From Pseudomonadota bacterium (GTDB taxonomy: Bacteria; Pseudomonadota; Alphaproteobacteria; Rhizobiales; Xanthobacteraceae): a DNA stretch of 64,000 nucleotides. The DNA is taken from positions 89,034-153,033 of the forward strand of contig JAFAGM010000059.1 in NCBI GenBank assembly GCA_023422775.1. The letters are read 5' to 3'. Under the pieces are notes generated by a model. It was not told the origin of the DNA and did no database searches. It worked only from the letters and a program-made list of their open reading frames with translations. Each line of letters opens with the position of its first letter. Position 1 is the first letter of the stretch. A program made the position numbers and the translations under genes. This document shows positions 37,872-45,676 of the stretch, one piece after another.

Positions 37872-37989
37872 CGGTCCGTCGTTCCGCGCTTGAAACGGTG
37901 ATTCCCGTCGCCATCAATAATGTTATCCGGCGCCTCCAACAATAGCCGCGGGGCAGGGGCTCTGCTTCCTGAAGCACGATGTCGAGCAA

Positions 37990-38502
37990 TTACGGCGGCG
38001 TGATTCCCATCTCCCGCAGCGCAGCCAGCATGCGTTCCGGCGGCGCCATCCTGATCGCGGGTGCATGGCCCGTTTCCAGCACGCTCTTGAGACTGGAAAG
38101 AATGGCGGGCCAGCCGGCGCGCCCACCGGAGAGGATGTCGTCGCTGATCGGACGGTCGTGCGATTGCAGCATCGTCAGCTTCACGGCTTCGCCCGCCTGT
38201 TCGATCTCGTAGGTCACGAGCGTCGGCCCGAGCTTTTCCACCAGCGCCGGCCAGTTGACGTTCCACGTCACGGTCAGCTTGTTCGGCGGATCGCATTCGA
38301 TCACCTCGCCGCTGATGTGCACCGAGCCGTCGGGCGTGCGGGCGACGAAGGCGCCGCCGACCTTCAGGTCGGTCTCGATCGCAAAGCCCGAGAAATACTG
38401 CCGGCTGAATTCGGCGGTCGTCAGCGCCTGCCACACCTTCTCAGGCGTGGATGCGATGTAGATGGTGTAGACGATGGCAGGCTTGAATTTCTCAATGTTC
38501 AT
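37990..38502 (-). CDS. SRPBCC (AHSA1-type) protein
   Basis: A 170-residue START-like/AHSA1 domain: VYTIYIASTPEKVWQALTTAEFSRQYF begins the fold, with VIECDPPNKLTVTW and the C-terminal GWPAILSSLKSVLETG helix. Members bind small hydrophobic ligands. It is 5 bp after the ArsR stop in the same transcript; the ArsR/SRPBCC pair is a widespread unit in which the regulator represses both. ATG 38502 is used. Confidence 0.88.
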   Translation of the reverse strand: MNIEKFKPAIVYTIYIASTPEKVWQALTTAEFSRQYFSGFAIETDLKVGGAFVARTPDGSVHISGEVIECDPPNKLTVTWNVNWPALVEKLGPTLVTYEIEQAGEAVKLTMLQSHDRPISDDILSGGRAGWPAILSSLKSVLETGHAPAIRMAPPERMLAALREMGITPP

Positions 38503-38507
38503 CACGC

Positions 38508-38822
38508 TTACTCATCACGCTTCTCCAATTGCCGTTTCAGCTCGCTGAGCGCGTGCAGGTTCCCGCGCTCGAATTTCCTGATCCACCGTTCGCCGATCTG
38601 ATGGATCGGAACGGGGTTGATGTAGTGCAGCTTCTCGCGGCCATGCCTGATCGTGCTGACGAGATTGGCCGCTTCGAGAATCCCGAGGTGTTTGGTGACC
38701 GCCTGCCGCGTCATGGCGAGGCCGTCGCAGAGTTCGTTCAAGGTCTGTCCGCCCCTCGCGTGAAGCCTGTCCAGCAGCCCGCGCCGCGACGCGTCGGCCA
38801 GCGCTTTGAAGACTTCATCCAT
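38508..38822 (-). CDS. ArsR family regulator of the SRPBCC pair
   Basis: A 104-residue winged helix starting MDEVFKALADASRRGLLDRL, with recognition helix LAMTRQAVTKHLGILEAANL and wing IRHGREKLHYIN. It lacks metal-binding cysteines. An exact inverted repeat GCAACC-AAAA-GGTTGC lies 16 bp upstream, the usual operator of this subfamily, indicating autoregulation together with the SRPBCC gene. Confidence 0.9.
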   Translation of the reverse strand: MDEVFKALADASRRGLLDRLHARGGQTLNELCDGLAMTRQAVTKHLGILEAANLVSTIRHGREKLHYINPVPIHQIGERWIRKFERGNLHALSELKRQLEKRDE

Positions 38823-38837
38823 GGCTGATGATAATAG

Positions 38838-38853
38838 GCAACCAAAAGGTTGC
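38838..38853. promoter_or_regulatory. Operator of the ArsR/SRPBCC operon
   Basis: GCAACCAAAAGGTTGC is a perfect dyad (6-bp arms, AAAA spacer) just upstream of the ArsR ATG. The AACC-N4-GGTT pattern is typical for ArsR proteins paired with SRPBCC domains, from general knowledge. Confidence 0.7.
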
Positions 38854-39030
38854 ATGTCAAGCAAGGCGTTTTGCGCTGGCCTGGAAAATCAAGGCTGTCG
38901 GTCCGTCGCATTCAGGCGGAATAAGATCACGCCAATGACTCATGGCCGCCACATCCCGCACATGATCGGACGGCGATATCGCAACAGTGACGTCGTTCGA
39001 CTGGCGGATGTACCCAGGTACGACGGTCCA

Positions 39031-39063
39031 GGAAGCCCCCGGAAACGATCTCCGGGGGCTTCC
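39031..39063 (+). terminator. Strong hairpin of unclear ownership
   Basis: GGAAGCCCCCGGA, 7-nt loop, TCCGGGGGCTTCC forms a 13-bp perfect stem followed by TCGTCTTT. No supported plus-strand gene lies in 38854-39030; it may be a terminator for an unseen transcript or a leader hairpin of the gene at 39095. Confidence 0.5.
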
Positions 39064-39094
39064 TCGTCTTTGACGACGTAACTTGCCGGGACCC

Positions 39095-39247
39095 ATGAAT
39101 CCAATGCTGCGTGCCGTTGCTGCTTCTGTTGCGCTGATGGCCATCGTGATCGTGCTGCTGCACGCGACCCATCACGGCGCGCATGCAAAACCGGCCACGC
39201 ATTGCGGCTTCTGGACCGAGATCGAGGCGGGACTGTCGTGCCGCTAA
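39095..39247 (+). CDS. Small exported or membrane protein (50 aa)
   Basis: From ATG 39095 (after GCCGGGACC) 50 codons encode a signal-like hydrophobic helix (VAASVALMAIVIVLLH) and a short tail with HHGAHAKPATHCGFWTEIEAG and two cysteines. The stop overlaps by 3 bp the stop of the convergent 80-residue gene. Codon use fits the genome. Function unknown. Confidence 0.55.
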   Translation: MNPMLRAVAASVALMAIVIVLLHATHHGAHAKPATHCGFWTEIEAGLSCR

Positions 39248-39486
39248 GGCGAGGGCTGTGGCGATTTCTGCCCGGAGGCGAGCAAATCCGATATCGCTGA
39301 CCAGCGATCGTTGAAGTCCGCAGCCGGAGGGCCGTTCGCATCGACCGCAACGTCTTGCGGCGACGCCGGGTCGGAAGCGACGACAATGCCGCTGGTCCAG
39401 GATGTGTGCGATTTGATGGTGGCGGCCGCGGCGACAGCGAGCAGGGCGACAGCCACGAACCCGGTAATCGTTCGATGCTTCGTCAT
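39244..39486 (-). CDS. Small exported protein (80 aa)
   Basis: ATG 39486 follows GGAGGAGGTTCCG, an excellent ribosome site. The 80-residue product has a hydrophobic N-terminal helix (TGFVAVALLAVAAAAT) then SHTSWTSGIVVASDPASP and a proline-rich end. Similar short proteins beginning MTKHxT occur in Bradyrhizobium. Predicted anchored or secreted; role unknown. It converges with the 50-residue gene. Confidence 0.65.
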   Translation of the reverse strand: MTKHRTITGFVAVALLAVAAAATIKSHTSWTSGIVVASDPASPQDVAVDANGPPAADFNDRWSAISDLLASGQKSPQPSP

Positions 39487-39798
39487 CGGAACCTCCTCCG
39501 ATCTTCAACGCCCTCCTTTTGTGAGTCACCGGGAACCTCGCGATGGTTCAACAGCGACGTCGCCAGCACGGATCGCGCGAGCGCGCAGGTCGGACAATGA
39601 AGCTGCCCGAATTCAGGATCGCCCCGGGACCGGGATCGCGCCAGTTCCGACGTAACGGCGCCGGAACCGTCGCTCATTCGGCGAGGGAGCACCCCAACGG
39701 GTAAACCAAACTTGAACGCCTGGCCGCCCATCCGGTCTGCCTGAACTCGCGTAACTTTGGCATTGTTTCTGCATTGCAGGCGGGTGCGGAGGCCAGCA
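39487..39798. other. Intergenic stretch without a gene
   Basis: 312 bp with no supported gene. A 109-codon reading frame on the minus strand lacks a ribosome site and has arginine-rich, out-of-frame-like composition. The region should hold the promoters of the two divergent small genes at 39486 and 39799; no strong boxes are evident. Confidence 0.4.
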
Positions 39799-39981
39799 AT
39801 GACAAAAGACATCTTAGTGATTTGCGCCGGAATGCTCGCGGTCGGTGTCGGGGTGTGGACGTTCTGGGGTCATCCCCCGCCTGCGAAGCCCGTGAGGACC
39901 GAGGCGGTGCGCTTCCTGGTCGACGATCCGGCGTTGAAGCGCGATTCCGAACTGAACCCTTATGTGCGGACCGAGCGTTGA
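39799..39981 (+). CDS. Small membrane protein (60 aa)
   Basis: ATG 39799 after GCGGAGGCCAGCA gives 60 residues: a hydrophobic helix (ILVICAGMLAVGVGVWTFWG) followed by HPPPAKPVRTEAV and an acidic, charged end with LVDDPALKRDSELNPYV. The helix-PPPxKP layout recurs in the 39-residue protein 103 bp downstream. Single-pass inner-membrane protein expected; function unknown. Confidence 0.6.
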   Translation: MTKDILVICAGMLAVGVGVWTFWGHPPPAKPVRTEAVRFLVDDPALKRDSELNPYVRTER

Positions 39982-40083
39982 GCGGAGCAAATCAGGCGGC
40001 GCTGGTGAGGCCTGGTTCATGAACCTGGCATATTCCGGAGATACCGTCTTGCCATTGGTGCGAAATCAATTTTGAGCGACGGC

Positions 40084-40203
40084 ATGAACGGATTTTCTTT
40101 GCGATTGGCGGCGGTATCCATTTTGCTCGGCCTGGTGGTATGGGCGACGCTGGGTCCGCCAAAACCATCAGCCACTCATGTCAAGACCACCCGCTTGCAG
40201 TGA
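40084..40203 (+). CDS. Small membrane protein (39 aa)
   Basis: From ATG 40084 (after GAGCGACGGC) 39 codons encode a helix (LRLAAVSILLGLVVWATLG) then PPKPSATHVKTTRL. The VWxxxG-PPxKP-x-HVKTT layout resembles the 60-residue protein just upstream, so the two may be related micro-proteins. Function unknown. Confidence 0.5.
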   Translation: MNGFSLRLAAVSILLGLVVWATLGPPKPSATHVKTTRLQ

Positions 40204-40246
40204 GCGTCCGCCTTGCCGGGCGTGGCGCCTGAGAACCTGGTGAATC

Positions 40247-40594
40247 TCAAGCGCGTCGGTACGCCAATTGCCGCGCCGTCGGGGCGTTGTTCTCGACGAA
40301 ATCCCTGACGTGCTCGGGCACCGGTTCACCGGCGATGTCGCAGCGATCCTCGATCACCTGCGCGACATCCCTGGAAACGTCGTTGGCCCAATGCTCCAGC
40401 GTGTTGAAGGCGATGACGCGTATAGGGTCGTTGAACTGCCCTGTCAGAAAATCATCGATGACGGTTTCAAGGTCGGTCCGCTCGATCTCGGTCTCCCGGT
40501 AGACGCTGCCGTGACCGAAGCGATCGACCACCAGATAGACCGTTTGATCCGCGCCGTAGGGCACGGTACCCGGCGACCATTCCGTTGGGGACAT
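40247..40594 (-). CDS. Conserved hypothetical protein (115 aa)
   Basis: A 115-residue soluble protein. It begins MSPTEWSPGTVPYGADQTVY, with a beta-rich start (VYLVVDRFGHGSVYRETEIE) and a helical end (TLEHWANDVSRDVAQVIEDR). ATG 40594 follows GGAGCATTGCG. I recognise the general type as a recurrent unnamed protein of Bradyrhizobium, but no domain name can be given. It converges on nothing; lysE is divergent. Confidence 0.65.
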   Translation of the reverse strand: MSPTEWSPGTVPYGADQTVYLVVDRFGHGSVYRETEIERTDLETVIDDFLTGQFNDPIRVIAFNTLEHWANDVSRDVAQVIEDRCDIAGEPVPEHVRDFVENNAPTARQLAYRRA

Positions 40595-40703
40595 CGCAAT
40601 GCTCCAATACAACAGATGCTAAACCGCTCGCTGGCCGGCAAGTTCCATTTCGGATCACCATGATGCATAATGATCGCATCGCCCTCCCGCCGAGTACCTC
40701 CCG

Positions 40704-41321
40704 ATGTCCCTTCAAGCCTATCTTGCCTTCGTCGTCGCGTGCGTCGCGCTGGCGCTGATACCCGGTCCTGTGGTCACGCTGGTGATCGCCAACGGCCTGC
40801 GCTACGGCACCCGCGCCGCGCTGACCAACATCGCAGGCGTCCAGGCCGGGCTGACGATCGTGATCGGCATCGTCGCGGTCGGATTGACCACGCTGATGGC
40901 GACCATGGGCTACTGGTTCGACTGGGTGCGTTTTGCCGGTGCGGCCTACCTGGTCTGGCTCGGCATCAAGCTCATTCGCGCGCCGGTCGAAGGCGTCGAA
41001 ACCGACGAGCCGCCTCCGCCGCCCCGCGGCGGGTTTTTCCTGCAGGGGTTCCTGGTGCTGCTGTCGAACCCGAAGGTGCTGGTGTTCTTCGGCGCGTTCA
41101 TTCCGCAGTTCATGGACCTGAGCAAGGATCATTTCTCGCAGGTGGCGCTGCTCGGCTTCACCTTCATGGTCACGGGCGCCGTTACCGACTCGATCTACGC
41201 GCTGCTAGCCGGCCGGGCGCGATTGTTCTTCTCCAAACAGCGAACCCGGCTGCTGTCGCGCATCTCCGGCGGCTTCATGATCGGCGGCGGCATCTGGCTG
41301 GCGCTGACGCGGGCGCGGTAG
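40704..41321 (+). CDS. LysE family amino-acid exporter
   Basis: A 205-residue RhtB/LysE-type exporter with six hydrophobic segments. The conserved N-terminal motif is LALIPGPVVTLVIANGLRYGTRAALTNIAGVQAG, and the NPKVLVFFGAFIPQF block is typical. Located in the inner membrane; exports an amino acid or related compound using the proton gradient. No regulator is adjacent, so the substrate is open. Confidence 0.92.
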   Translation: MSLQAYLAFVVACVALALIPGPVVTLVIANGLRYGTRAALTNIAGVQAGLTIVIGIVAVGLTTLMATMGYWFDWVRFAGAAYLVWLGIKLIRAPVEGVETDEPPPPPRGGFFLQGFLVLLSNPKVLVFFGAFIPQFMDLSKDHFSQVALLGFTFMVTGAVTDSIYALLAGRARLFFSKQRTRLLSRISGGFMIGGGIWLALTRAR

Positions 41322-41378
41322 TGCCGCAAGCGGGGAGGGAACGCATCTCGTGCCCGGCAAATTCTGCGGCACACAGCT

Positions 41379-42176
41379 TCAGGTCAATCGCTGCTCGCGC
41401 AGCATGGGCTCGATCTCACCAAGGATCCGCGCCAGCCGGTCGGCCCACGCCTTCTCGCCGGCGGGATCGGAGATCAGGTCCTGGCGGATTTCGATGCCGG
41501 TGTTCATCAGGCCGCGCGCCTCGGCATGCACGGGGATGGTGTAGTCGGTCTCGTCGCTGACGGCATAGGGCTCGTTGTCGCCGACGACGAGGTCGCCCTC
41601 GGCGCGCAGCAGTTTCAGCACGAGCGGCGGCAGATGGGTGTCGCGGTGATAGAGCGTGCCGATGTGCCAGGGCCGCGCGATCCCGGCATAGACGGGCGTG
41701 AAGCTGTGCAGCGACACCAGCACCGTCGGCAGGCCGGCACTTCTGCGCTGATCGATGATCTCGCCGATGCGCCGGTGATAGGGATCGAAGATCTGCGCGC
41801 GCCGCATCGCGGCCGCCTCGCGCGAGATGCCCTCGTTGCCCGGGATCGTGGTGGCTTCGCTGATGCGCGGGATCGAACTTGCGACATGCGGCGGGCGGTT
41901 GCAGTCGATCACCAGCCGCGAGTAGCGCTGCACGATCAGATGGGCGTCGAGATGCTTGGCGAGTTGCTCCGCGACGCCGGCAATGCCGATGTCCCAGGCG
42001 ATATGGCGCGTCAGTTCGCTCTCGGGCACGCCGAGATTGCCGAGCACGCGCGGGATCAGCCTTCCGTAATGGTCGCAGGTCAGGAAAAACGGCGAGCGGC
42101 CCGCCTCGTTAAATTCCTGCACCGGTGGAACATCTTCCGCGTTGAGGAGTAGTGCTGTGTCGCCAGCATAATTCAA
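41379..42176 (-). CDS. N-formylglutamate amidohydrolase family protein
   Basis: A 265-residue HutG-type amidohydrolase. Key blocks are FFLTCDHYGRLIPRVLGNLG, LVIDCNRP, LVSLHSFTPVY and HAEARGLMNTGIEIRQDLI, giving metal-binding His, Asp and Glu. TTG 42176 is taken as start because GAGGAG lies 5 nt before it; the frame remains open far upstream only as the shadow of the divergent transglutaminase gene. The real substrate of this subfamily may be another N-acyl amino acid. Confidence 0.85.
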   Translation of the reverse strand: MNYAGDTALLLNAEDVPPVQEFNEAGRSPFFLTCDHYGRLIPRVLGNLGVPESELTRHIAWDIGIAGVAEQLAKHLDAHLIVQRYSRLVIDCNRPPHVASSIPRISEATTIPGNEGISREAAAMRRAQIFDPYHRRIGEIIDQRRSAGLPTVLVSLHSFTPVYAGIARPWHIGTLYHRDTHLPPLVLKLLRAEGDLVVGDNEPYAVSDETDYTIPVHAEARGLMNTGIEIRQDLISDPAGEKAWADRLARILGEIEPMLREQRLT

Positions 42177-42278
42177 AGCATTCTCCTCGAAACGCTGCCT
42201 ATCGAAGCGGCATACCGATCTGGAAATGGGCAGACTTGGGTCTGGATTAAATCCATCAGAATCGATGAATATTTGACG

Positions 42279-43190
42279 ATGCCGCTCCTGACAATCAACC
42301 ACAAGACCATTTATCGCTACACGCGCCCCGTCGCGTTCGGCGAACACCGCATCATGCTGCGTCCGCGCGACGGCCATGATATCAGGATGCTGACCGGCGA
42401 TCTCGAGATCGAGCCGCAGCCGATGCGGCTGCGCTGGATCCACGACATCTTCGGCAACAGTGTCGCGATCGCGACCTTCGACGAGCGCTCCGAGACGTTG
42501 TCGTTTACCTCGTCGGTCACGGTCGAGCACAATCCGGAGGACGAGTTCGCGCTGACCGCTGATGATCCCGCCTATTTCTATCCATTCCTCTACGACGACG
42601 AGGAGTTTCCCGACCTGCTGCAGTTCGTCACGCCGCAATATGGCGATCCCAATGGCGAGTTGTCGGCGTGGGCGCGAAAGTTTCTCGACGCCGAGGGACC
42701 GACGCCGACGTTCAACATCCTGAGCGGCATGACCCATCGCATCCGCGAGGCCTTCAGGTATCGCAAGCGCCACGAGCAGGGCACCCAGCATCCGCTCGAC
42801 ACGCTGCAGACCGGCTCCGGCACCTGCCGCGATTTCGCGCTGTTCATGATCGAAGCGCTGCGAAGGCTCGGCATCGCCGCGCGCTTCGTATCCGGCTATC
42901 TCTTCATTCCCGGCGACAGGGCGCACGGTTACGTCGGCGGCGGCTCCACCCATGCCTGGGTCCAGGTCTACCTGCCGAGCGCCGGCTGGATCGAGTTCGA
43001 TCCGACCAACGGCATCGTCGGCACCCGCGACCTCATTCGCGTGGCGGTGGCGCGCGATCCGCGCCAGGCGATTCCGCTGCACGGCACTTATCTGGGTTCG
43101 CCCGACGCCTATGCCGGCATGGAGGTTCACATCAACGTCGTTTCGGTCGGCGGCGAGCCGCACGAGACGCAAGCCACGGAAAAGGTCTGA
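42279..43190 (+). CDS. Transglutaminase-like protein, first of pair
   Basis: A 303-residue protein with an N-terminal beta region (MPLLTINHKTIYRYTRPVAF) and a papain-like transglutaminase core. The triad is C183 (SGTCRDFALF), H225 (GGSTHAWVQV) and D241 (IEFDPTNG). Such proteins are probably peptidases or amidases acting in the cytosol. The second, related gene starts 2 bp after this one stops, so they are co-transcribed and perhaps partners. Confidence 0.9.
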   Translation: MPLLTINHKTIYRYTRPVAFGEHRIMLRPRDGHDIRMLTGDLEIEPQPMRLRWIHDIFGNSVAIATFDERSETLSFTSSVTVEHNPEDEFALTADDPAYFYPFLYDDEEFPDLLQFVTPQYGDPNGELSAWARKFLDAEGPTPTFNILSGMTHRIREAFRYRKRHEQGTQHPLDTLQTGSGTCRDFALFMIEALRRLGIAARFVSGYLFIPGDRAHGYVGGGSTHAWVQVYLPSAGWIEFDPTNGIVGTRDLIRVAVARDPRQAIPLHGTYLGSPDAYAGMEVHINVVSVGGEPHETQATEKV

Positions 43191-43192
43191 CC

Positions 43193-44005
43193 ATGGAAAT
43201 CAAGGTCGGCTTCGAGATTGCATATGCGGCGGTGCAGCCGACGCCGATGGTGATCATGCTGAGCATTCACCCGTCGCGCTTTTCCGACATCGTCGGCACC
43301 GAACGCATTGTCGCCGAGCCCGACGTGCCGATCGGCTTCTACCGCGACAGCTTTGGCAATGTCTGCGGCCGGCTGGTGGCGCCCGCCGGCGGCGTGACGC
43401 TGCGCGGCGATGCGCTGGTGCGCGATTCCGGCCTGCCCGACGTGGTGGTGCAGACCGCGCAGCAATTGCCGATCGATCAACTGCCCGACGAAGTCCTGCA
43501 GTACCTGATGCCGAGCCGTTATTGCGAGACCGACAAGCTCACCGACGTCGCCTGGTCCCTGTTCGGCAACACGCCGGCGGGCTGGGCGCGGGTGCAGGCC
43601 ATCGTCGACTTCGTGCACAACCATGTCGCCTTCGGCTACCAGCATGCGCATCACATGAAAACGGCGCATGACGTCTACGAGCAGCGTGCCGGCGTTTGCC
43701 GCGACTTCGCGCATCTGGCGCTGACCTTCTGCCGCTGCATGAACATCCCGGCGCGCTACTGCACCGGCTATCTCGGCGACATCGGCGTGCCCCGCGATCC
43801 CGCGCCGATGGATTTCTCCGGCTGGTTTCAGGTCTATCTGTCCGGCCAGTGGTACACCTTCGACGCGCGCCACAACGTGCCCCGCGCCGGCCGCATCCTG
43901 ATGGGCACCGGCCGCGACGCCGCCGACGTCGCGCTGACCACGAGCTTTGGACGGATGGACCTTGTGAAGTTTTTCGTCATCAGCGACGAGGTCGTGCCGG
44001 CTTGA
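43193..44005 (+). CDS. Transglutaminase-like protein, second of pair
   Basis: A 270-residue relative of the preceding protein. The nucleophile C169 (AGVCRDFAHLA) and D224 (YTFDARHN) are present, but the place of the catalytic histidine reads MDFSGWFQVYL, with Ser-Gly instead of His-Ala, so activity may be changed or the His supplied elsewhere. The gene begins 2 bp after the first. The pair is divergent from an N-formylglutamate amidohydrolase gene, which hints at peptide or N-acyl amino-acid turnover. Confidence 0.87.
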   Translation: MEIKVGFEIAYAAVQPTPMVIMLSIHPSRFSDIVGTERIVAEPDVPIGFYRDSFGNVCGRLVAPAGGVTLRGDALVRDSGLPDVVVQTAQQLPIDQLPDEVLQYLMPSRYCETDKLTDVAWSLFGNTPAGWARVQAIVDFVHNHVAFGYQHAHHMKTAHDVYEQRAGVCRDFAHLALTFCRCMNIPARYCTGYLGDIGVPRDPAPMDFSGWFQVYLSGQWYTFDARHNVPRAGRILMGTGRDAADVALTTSFGRMDLVKFFVISDEVVPA

Positions 44006-44015
44006 TCTCTCGCGC

Positions 44016-44092
44016 CGTCATTGCGAGCGCAGCGAAGCAATCCACCTTTCTGCTTGCGTGACTATGGATTGCTTCGCTGCGCTCGCAATGAC
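44016..44092. repeat. Palindromic intergenic repeat, family A copy 4
   Basis: Arms as at 16213, here CGTCATTGCGAGCGCAGCG with CGCTGCGCTCGCAATGACA. Ends the transglutaminase operon. Confidence 0.88.
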
Positions 44093-44102
44093 ATAGAGAG
44101 CC

Positions 44103-44501
44103 ATGATTTCAGATCGTCTGTTCGTCTACGGCACGCTGATGCGCAGCTTCGACCATCCGATGGCGCAACTGCTGTCGCGCAGCGCCGATTATCTCGGGCA
44201 GGCCACCTGCCGCGGCCGGCTCCATCTCATCAAGCATTATCCAGGGCTGGTGCTGTCGGACGAGGTCGCGGATATCGTGTTCGGCGAATTGTATCGCCTG
44301 CGCGACCGCGACGCGCTGCTCGGCGAACTCGACATGTATGAGGCCTGCGGCGAAGGCTTTCCGGAGCCGACCGAATATATCCGCCGCATGCTGCAGGTGA
44401 CGCATGAGGACGGCACCGCAGGCGAGGCGTGGACCTATGTCTACAACTGGCCCGTCGCCGGCCTGCCGCTGATCGCCTCGGGGAAGTTTCTGGAGATGTG
44501 A
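44103..44501 (+). CDS. AIG2-like gamma-glutamylcyclotransferase
   Basis: A 132-residue GGCT-fold protein with the opening FVYGTLMRSFDHPM and the fold's acidic region ELDMYEACGEGFPEP, where a glutamate is expected as catalytic acid/base. Enzymes of the fold cyclise gamma-glutamyl amines to 5-oxoproline. The start ATG 44103 comes right after a repeat. Substrate unknown. Confidence 0.85.
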   Translation: MISDRLFVYGTLMRSFDHPMAQLLSRSADYLGQATCRGRLHLIKHYPGLVLSDEVADIVFGELYRLRDRDALLGELDMYEACGEGFPEPTEYIRRMLQVTHEDGTAGEAWTYVYNWPVAGLPLIASGKFLEM

Positions 44502-44507
44502 TATCCG

Positions 44508-44631
44508 CGTCCCGGACGCGGTGCGGCGCGTAGCGCTGCGCCGCAGAGCCGGAACCCAAGCCTGCTATGTTGGAGCCATGGGCCCCGGACCAGCAGCGCA
44601 TCACTTCGTGCTGCGCAGCATCCGGGGCACG
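44508..44631. repeat. Palindromic intergenic repeat, family E copy 1
   Basis: Starts CGTCCCGGACGCGGTGCGGC, ends GCTGCGCAGCATCCGGGG. A second copy is at 50581-50690. Confidence 0.8.
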
Positions 44632-44635
44632 AGAC

Positions 44636-45205
44636 TCAGCTCCCCGCATCCAGCCTCTCGCGCTCCGCCCTGATATCGACCTCGCGGTCGACATATTTCC
44701 ACTCCTCGGTCGCGCGCAGCGTTGCGACCAGTTCCTCGAATGCCTCCGCGTGCGCGGGCTCGAATTCGAACCAGGTCAGGAAATCGAAGGGCTCGCCAAG
44801 GTCGCGGCAGTGATAGAGCTGGCGGGCGATCGCCGGCAGGTATTTCAGGCTGCTCTCGATGTGGTGCGATTTGTCCTCGAAAATCTGCCGCCGTTCTTCC
44901 TGCGTCAGGTCCCACCACGCCGCGGATTTCCTGATCGGTATCAGCGCCGCGCAAGTCGCTTCAGCCCGGCCGAGCGGGGCCTGGACGGCGGCGAGTTTCT
45001 CCTTTTCGGCGCGCTCGGTGTAGCGGACATGGCCGGTGACCCCGGCCACCCGCCACGAGGTGAGCGAGGGCAGGATCGGCAGCGCGATCGAGGACGAATG
45101 CACGACCGAGAGCGAAGGCGTCCGCGCCATCCCCGCGCCCTTCGCCGCCGCCACCCGCGTCACCCGCCACGCCCCGCTCTGTCCGCCCCGGAAAACCGTA
45201 AACAT
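44636..45205 (-). CDS. cld: Short-type chlorite dismutase
   Basis: A 189-residue heme protein of the compact clade 2 form. It closely follows the Nitrobacter winogradskyi enzyme as I recall it: AALIPIRKSAAWWDLTQEER, then FEDKSHHIESSLKYLPAIAR and GEPFDFLTWFEF. The proximal heme His is H115 and the distal Arg, needed for chlorite breakdown, is R128; both are present. It turns chlorite into chloride and oxygen. No perchlorate or chlorate reductase genes lie near, so its true role (chlorite detoxification or another oxidant) is open. Confidence 0.88.
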   Translation of the reverse strand: MFTVFRGGQSGAWRVTRVAAAKGAGMARTPSLSVVHSSSIALPILPSLTSWRVAGVTGHVRYTERAEKEKLAAVQAPLGRAEATCAALIPIRKSAAWWDLTQEERRQIFEDKSHHIESSLKYLPAIARQLYHCRDLGEPFDFLTWFEFEPAHAEAFEELVATLRATEEWKYVDREVDIRAERERLDAGS

Positions 45206-45248
45206 GGCGGCATCGAAGCGCGGAACCCGATTCGGATCAAGCTTTCAC

Positions 45249-45345
45249 CGTCATTCCGGGGCGCGAAGCGAACCCGGAATCTCGAGATTCTCAGGTGCGC
45301 AATTGCGCACCGTAGTTCGATGCTTCGCATCGCCCCGGAATGACG
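45249..45345. repeat. Palindromic intergenic repeat, family D copy 2
   Basis: Outer arms CGTCATTCCGGGGCG and CGCCCCGGAATGACG, with an inner dyad TGCGCAATTGCGCA. Between cld and the BrnTA operon. Confidence 0.85.
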
Positions 45346-45358
45346 GGGCGGAGTCGGA

Positions 45359-45676
45359 TCAAGCCCGCTTCTTCGGCTTGGCCTTTTGCTCCATATAGGA
45401 GCGCAGCACCGCGTTCATGCGCCGCTGGTAGCCATCGCCGTCCTTCTTGAAGAAGTCGAGCACATCTTCATCGACGCGGATGGAGATGGCCTTCTTCTTC
45501 GCCGGCATCACCAGAACGGCATCCGACCAGTCGATGTCCTTGAATTCAGCCCAGTCGGGATCGTTTGCGATCGAGGCTTCAACCTCGGCGTCCGAAATCG
45601 CGCCAAAGCGCACCCAGTCGGTTTTTCCCTTGCGACGATCACCCCATCGTCGCGTCACGATACGCTCTTTTTTCAT
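45359..45676 (-). CDS. brnA: BrnA-type antitoxin
   Basis: A 105-residue antitoxin. Its C-terminal ribbon-helix-helix-type DNA-binding segment reads KKKAISIRVDEDVLDFFKKD then GYQRRMNAVLRSYMEQ. The N-terminal acidic part (DAEVEASIANDPDW) would cover the toxin. The start lies 38 bp inside the toxin gene, so translation is coupled. The antitoxin or complex usually represses the operon; a dyad at 45953 fits. Confidence 0.9.
   Translation of the reverse strand: MKKERIVTRRWGDRRKGKTDWVRFGAISDAEVEASIANDPDWAEFKDIDWSDAVLVMPAKKKAISIRVDEDVLDFFKKDGDGYQRRMNAVLRSYMEQKAKPKKRA

Noticed and set aside
38806..39081. A 91-codon plus-strand frame upstream of the 50-residue gene
   Set aside because: It crosses the ArsR operator and the strong hairpin, and has no ribosome site.
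39483..39812. A 109-codon minus-strand frame
   Set aside because: It overlaps gene starts on both sides and has shadow-like composition.
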